24,487 nucleotides of DNA from Acetomicrobium sp. UBA3949 (lineage in GTDB: Bacteria > Synergistota > Synergistia > Synergistales > Acetomicrobiaceae). Below the pieces are notes generated by a model that saw only the letters and a program-made list of their open reading frames with translations, did no database searches and was not told the origin of the DNA. The translations under genes and the position numbers were made by a program. Shown here piece after piece: positions 22,516-24,487 of the stretch. The stretch lies in contig DGDP01000038.1 in NCBI GenBank assembly GCA_002385485.1, positions 22,682 to 47,168 of the forward strand, written 5' to 3'. Position 1 is the stretch's first letter, and each line of letters starts with the position of its first letter.

Positions 22516-23531
22516 CGCACCTCCCAGCTGTATAATCCCATATCAGTGAAGGAATAATTGACGGTTTGTACCCCTTCGTCCTGAAGCGCTTTAGTTATTG
22601 CATATCTTTTGTCGGGTTTGGCGAAAAAGAACATGAACCCACCGCCACCTGCTCCCGAAACTTTTCCTCCCAAAGCGCCGGCCGATTTGGCCTTTTCGTA
22701 GATGGCGTCGATCTTCGGGGTCGTTATGCCGGCGGTAAAACGTTTTTTTGATTCCCATGCCTCGTCTAAGAGAAGGCCAAAGTCGTCGAGATTATCAGTC
22801 AGCAGCGCGGCCTTCATGGCTATGGCAAGCTCTTTGGCCTTGTCAAGTGACTTTAATGTCTCCTCGTTGCCTGAGGTCATATCCTTTATCTGAGAGCTCA
22901 AGATCTTCGACGAATCGTGAGAGCCTCCCACGTAGGCCAGGATCAGCCTATGATTGAGCTCGCAGACCACGTCATTTCGCAGCCTCAAGGGGTTGACTAT
23001 CGTCTTTGTGCTATTGAACTCTATGAAGTTAAAGCCACCGAAGGCAGCAGCGTATTGGTCCTGTCTGCCACCTTTAATGCCCAGCTCATGTCTTTCGATT
23101 TGGTAAGCCATCTCGGCCACCTCGTAGGGCGTCATGGGAAGGTTGAGCCAATGTCTAAATGCCCCGACGACGGCGACGCAGACAGCAGAAGATGACCCCA
23201 AACCTGAACCGGGAGGAGCATCGTTATGTATCCTTAACTTAAAACCATGACTGACGTTGTAAGCTTTTTTCATGAAGTTAACTACGCCCTTTATCAAGTC
23301 GAGATGTCCGTCGTAAGCCAAAAACTGATCCACGTCATATTTCAGGGCCGCATCGTAATCTATGCTTTCTATCTCTATGGTCTTATCGCCGAGCGGAGAT
23401 AGGCTCACGGTAGCGTATTGGTCGATGGTGGCATTCATGACAACACCTCCGTGTCTCTCGCAGTACGGGGAGACGTCAGTCCCTCCGCCGCCAAAGCTTA
23501 TCCTCAAAGGTACCCTTGATCTTATCAGCAT
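22512..23531 (-). CDS. GHMP kinase, D-glycero-D-manno-heptose 7-phosphate kinase-like
   Basis: This sugar kinase of the GHMP superfamily has 339 residues. The N-terminus SRVPLRISFGGGGTDVSPYC and the phosphate loop PPGSGLGSSSAVCVA (about 106-120) are characteristic of the HddA-type heptose kinase group, as are ELGIKGGRQDQYAAAFGG and the final KVSGAGGGGFMFFF. HddA phosphorylates D-glycero-D-manno-heptose 7-phosphate at C1 on the route to GDP-heptose. Archaeal-type or fucokinase-like GHMP kinases share the motifs, so the substrate is inferred. ATG 23531 has AGGAAA close upstream and leaves 11 bp after the glycosyltransferase stop codon; the frame is open to 23564, overlapping that gene. The partner epimerase gene overlaps its stop. 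Confidence 0.85.
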   Translation of the reverse strand: MLIRSRVPLRISFGGGGTDVSPYCERHGGVVMNATIDQYATVSLSPLGDKTIEIESIDYDAALKYDVDQFLAYDGHLDLIKGVVNFMKKAYNVSHGFKLRIHNDAPPGSGLGSSSAVCVAVVGAFRHWLNLPMTPYEVAEMAYQIERHELGIKGGRQDQYAAAFGGFNFIEFNSTKTIVNPLRLRNDVVCELNHRLILAYVGGSHDSSKILSSQIKDMTSGNEETLKSLDKAKELAIAMKAALLTDNLDDFGLLLDEAWESKKRFTAGITTPKIDAIYEKAKSAGALGGKVSGAGGGGFMFFFAKPDKRYAITKALQDEGVQTVNYSFTDMGLYSWEVR

Positions 23532-23542
23532 GTTTCCTAGCC

Positions 23543-24487
23543 TCACTTTAAAGCACTTATACAATTAGCGCCCGCCGTCCGTGCTATGGCATAGTAGTAC
23601 CATCCGGCAGGAATGCCGTTTTTTCGTACGATCAGCTCTTTTACGCTTTCTACGTTCCAGCCATCTTTGACCAATTCGTCCAAACATAGACTTAGACTCT
23701 TAGGATCCGGACCGACCAGTACAATCACGTCACTATAAGTGCGTAGACCTTTGTCTTTGGGGAACCAGTATTTGAACATCAGGCTTTCATGCCCAAAGAA
23801 ACTGGGGCCAGCAGTGTATCTTATACCCTCACCGCAGTCATGATCTTTGCTAGCCTGTTTTGTCCTGTAAAAGGAAAGTTCGCTTGCAATCCTGTGCTTG
23901 TCCACGCCCAACACTAGGGGTTCGTGTCCCGTAGACAGTTCAAGCTCATCTTCTATGGCCTCAACCTGTCTAGCCAGATCGCTCCATCCAATCAGGGGCA
24001 AGTTGCGAGGGTAGCCCACAAATGGCAGGCCTAAAACAAAATAGTGCAAAGCTGCTCCAAAGATAAGGTAGACAACTACGATGGTAGGGATCCAGGCCTT
24101 TCTTAGAAAATTGACAATTCGAAATGTAGTATCGCTTTCCATAATCTGATATGCTATTAAAGGAATTAGGCAAATCCAGGCAGGCCCCGTCCAGTTCAAC
24201 TCAACCTCTCGAAATAAGCTAAAGGCCAAAAAGACACATGCCGGAAAAAGCGCCATTATCATGCAAAACCGAGATCTTCGGTCACCCTTTGTGCCCAAAA
24301 AGGTGCCAAAAACAGCGGCTAAACCGACAGGCGTAAGGAGCGCGGCAACATAGCCCAGAAATTGAGGCAGATAGAACTTAAAGGAACCAGTAAGCCTGTC
24401 GGGTCCCTGATAGACGAAAGATGTCCATTCGTGCTTGGCGTTCCAAACGATGACAGGCGAAAAGATCAAAAGAGCAAGGATGGCAGC
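23543..24487 (-). CDS. GT39-like membrane glycosyltransferase, 5'-truncated by window edge
   Basis: This is the C-terminal part of an integral-membrane glycosyltransferase of the dolichyl-phosphate-mannose/ArnT-like superfamily, which uses polyprenyl-phosphate sugars. The frame is open to the window end (AAILALL precedes the first possible TTG at 24469), so the start lies outside. About 314 residues are visible. SPVIVWNAKHEWTSFVYQ is a loop typical of one bacterial GT39 branch, followed by helices near residues 40-65, 75-92, 98-115 and 133-155. The membrane-helix motif ELNWTGPAW is also characteristic. A soluble tail of about 150 residues comes last. It is the most upstream gene of the minus-strand glycan block, and appears intact in what is visible. 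Confidence 0.8.
   Translation of the reverse strand, partial: AAILALLIFSPVIVWNAKHEWTSFVYQGPDRLTGSFKFYLPQFLGYVAALLTPVGLAAVFGTFLGTKGDRRSRFCMIMALFPACVFLAFSLFREVELNWTGPAWICLIPLIAYQIMESDTTFRIVNFLRKAWIPTIVVVYLIFGAALHYFVLGLPFVGYPRNLPLIGWSDLARQVEAIEDELELSTGHEPLVLGVDKHRIASELSFYRTKQASKDHDCGEGIRYTAGPSFFGHESLMFKYWFPKDKGLRTYSDVIVLVGPDPKSLSLCLDELVKDGWNVESVKELIVRKNGIPAGWYYYAIARTAGANCISALK

Overview
The window looks like the chromosome of an anaerobic, Gram-negative-type, possibly thermophilic bacterium. It has a bacterial V/A-type ATPase operon, a complete glycine cleavage operon with split GcvP subunits, a fructose PTS operon, and a lipid A/surface-glycan gene block. This combination, with densely packed genes and many GTGA/ATGA stop-start overlaps, fits the phylum Synergistota (for example Acetomicrobium-like organisms). 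That placement is an inference from gene content, not a database result.

Layout. (1) 2-5741, plus strand: V/A-type ATPase genes I (5'-truncated by the window edge), K, F, E, A, B. Subunits C and D/G do not follow B. (2) 5853-11665, plus strand: gcvT-gcvH-gcvPA-gcvPB, then a terminator-like hairpin, then a dihydrolipoyl dehydrogenase (the E3/L protein). Together these encode all the glycine cleavage proteins. The block ends in a 44-bp perfect palindrome. (3) 15036-11726, minus strand: a probable operon of a membrane-anchored metallophosphoesterase, exodeoxyribonuclease III, a DMT/EamA permease and an unrecognised small protein with two Cys2-CysHis modules. (4) 15174-16532, plus strand: a lone dihydropyrimidinase/hydantoinase, followed by an unannotatable winged-helix regulator remnant on the minus strand (16787-16566). 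(5) 20496-16793, minus strand: an autoregulated fructose operon, fruR-fruK-EIIA-EIIBC, with a good promoter, four tandem 10-bp operator-like repeats and a strong terminator. (6) 24487-20521, minus strand: envelope-glycan genes, namely a GT39-like glycosyltransferase (partial), a heptose-7-phosphate-kinase-like GHMP kinase, a GDP-sugar dehydratase-like SDR, a half-length LAB_N protein and a GT39 gene wrecked by an internal deletion plus a frameshift, closed by a strong terminator.

No RNA gene, CRISPR array, insertion sequence or phage gene was seen. I do not see a clearly novel multi-gene system. The points most worth a second look are the decamer operator of the fructose operon, the tandem zinc-ligand protein, the ATPase c-subunit that lacks the known Na+ ligands and carries a long N-terminal extension, and the cluster of decayed genes (the winged-helix remnant, the truncated LAB_N gene and the deleted GT39).
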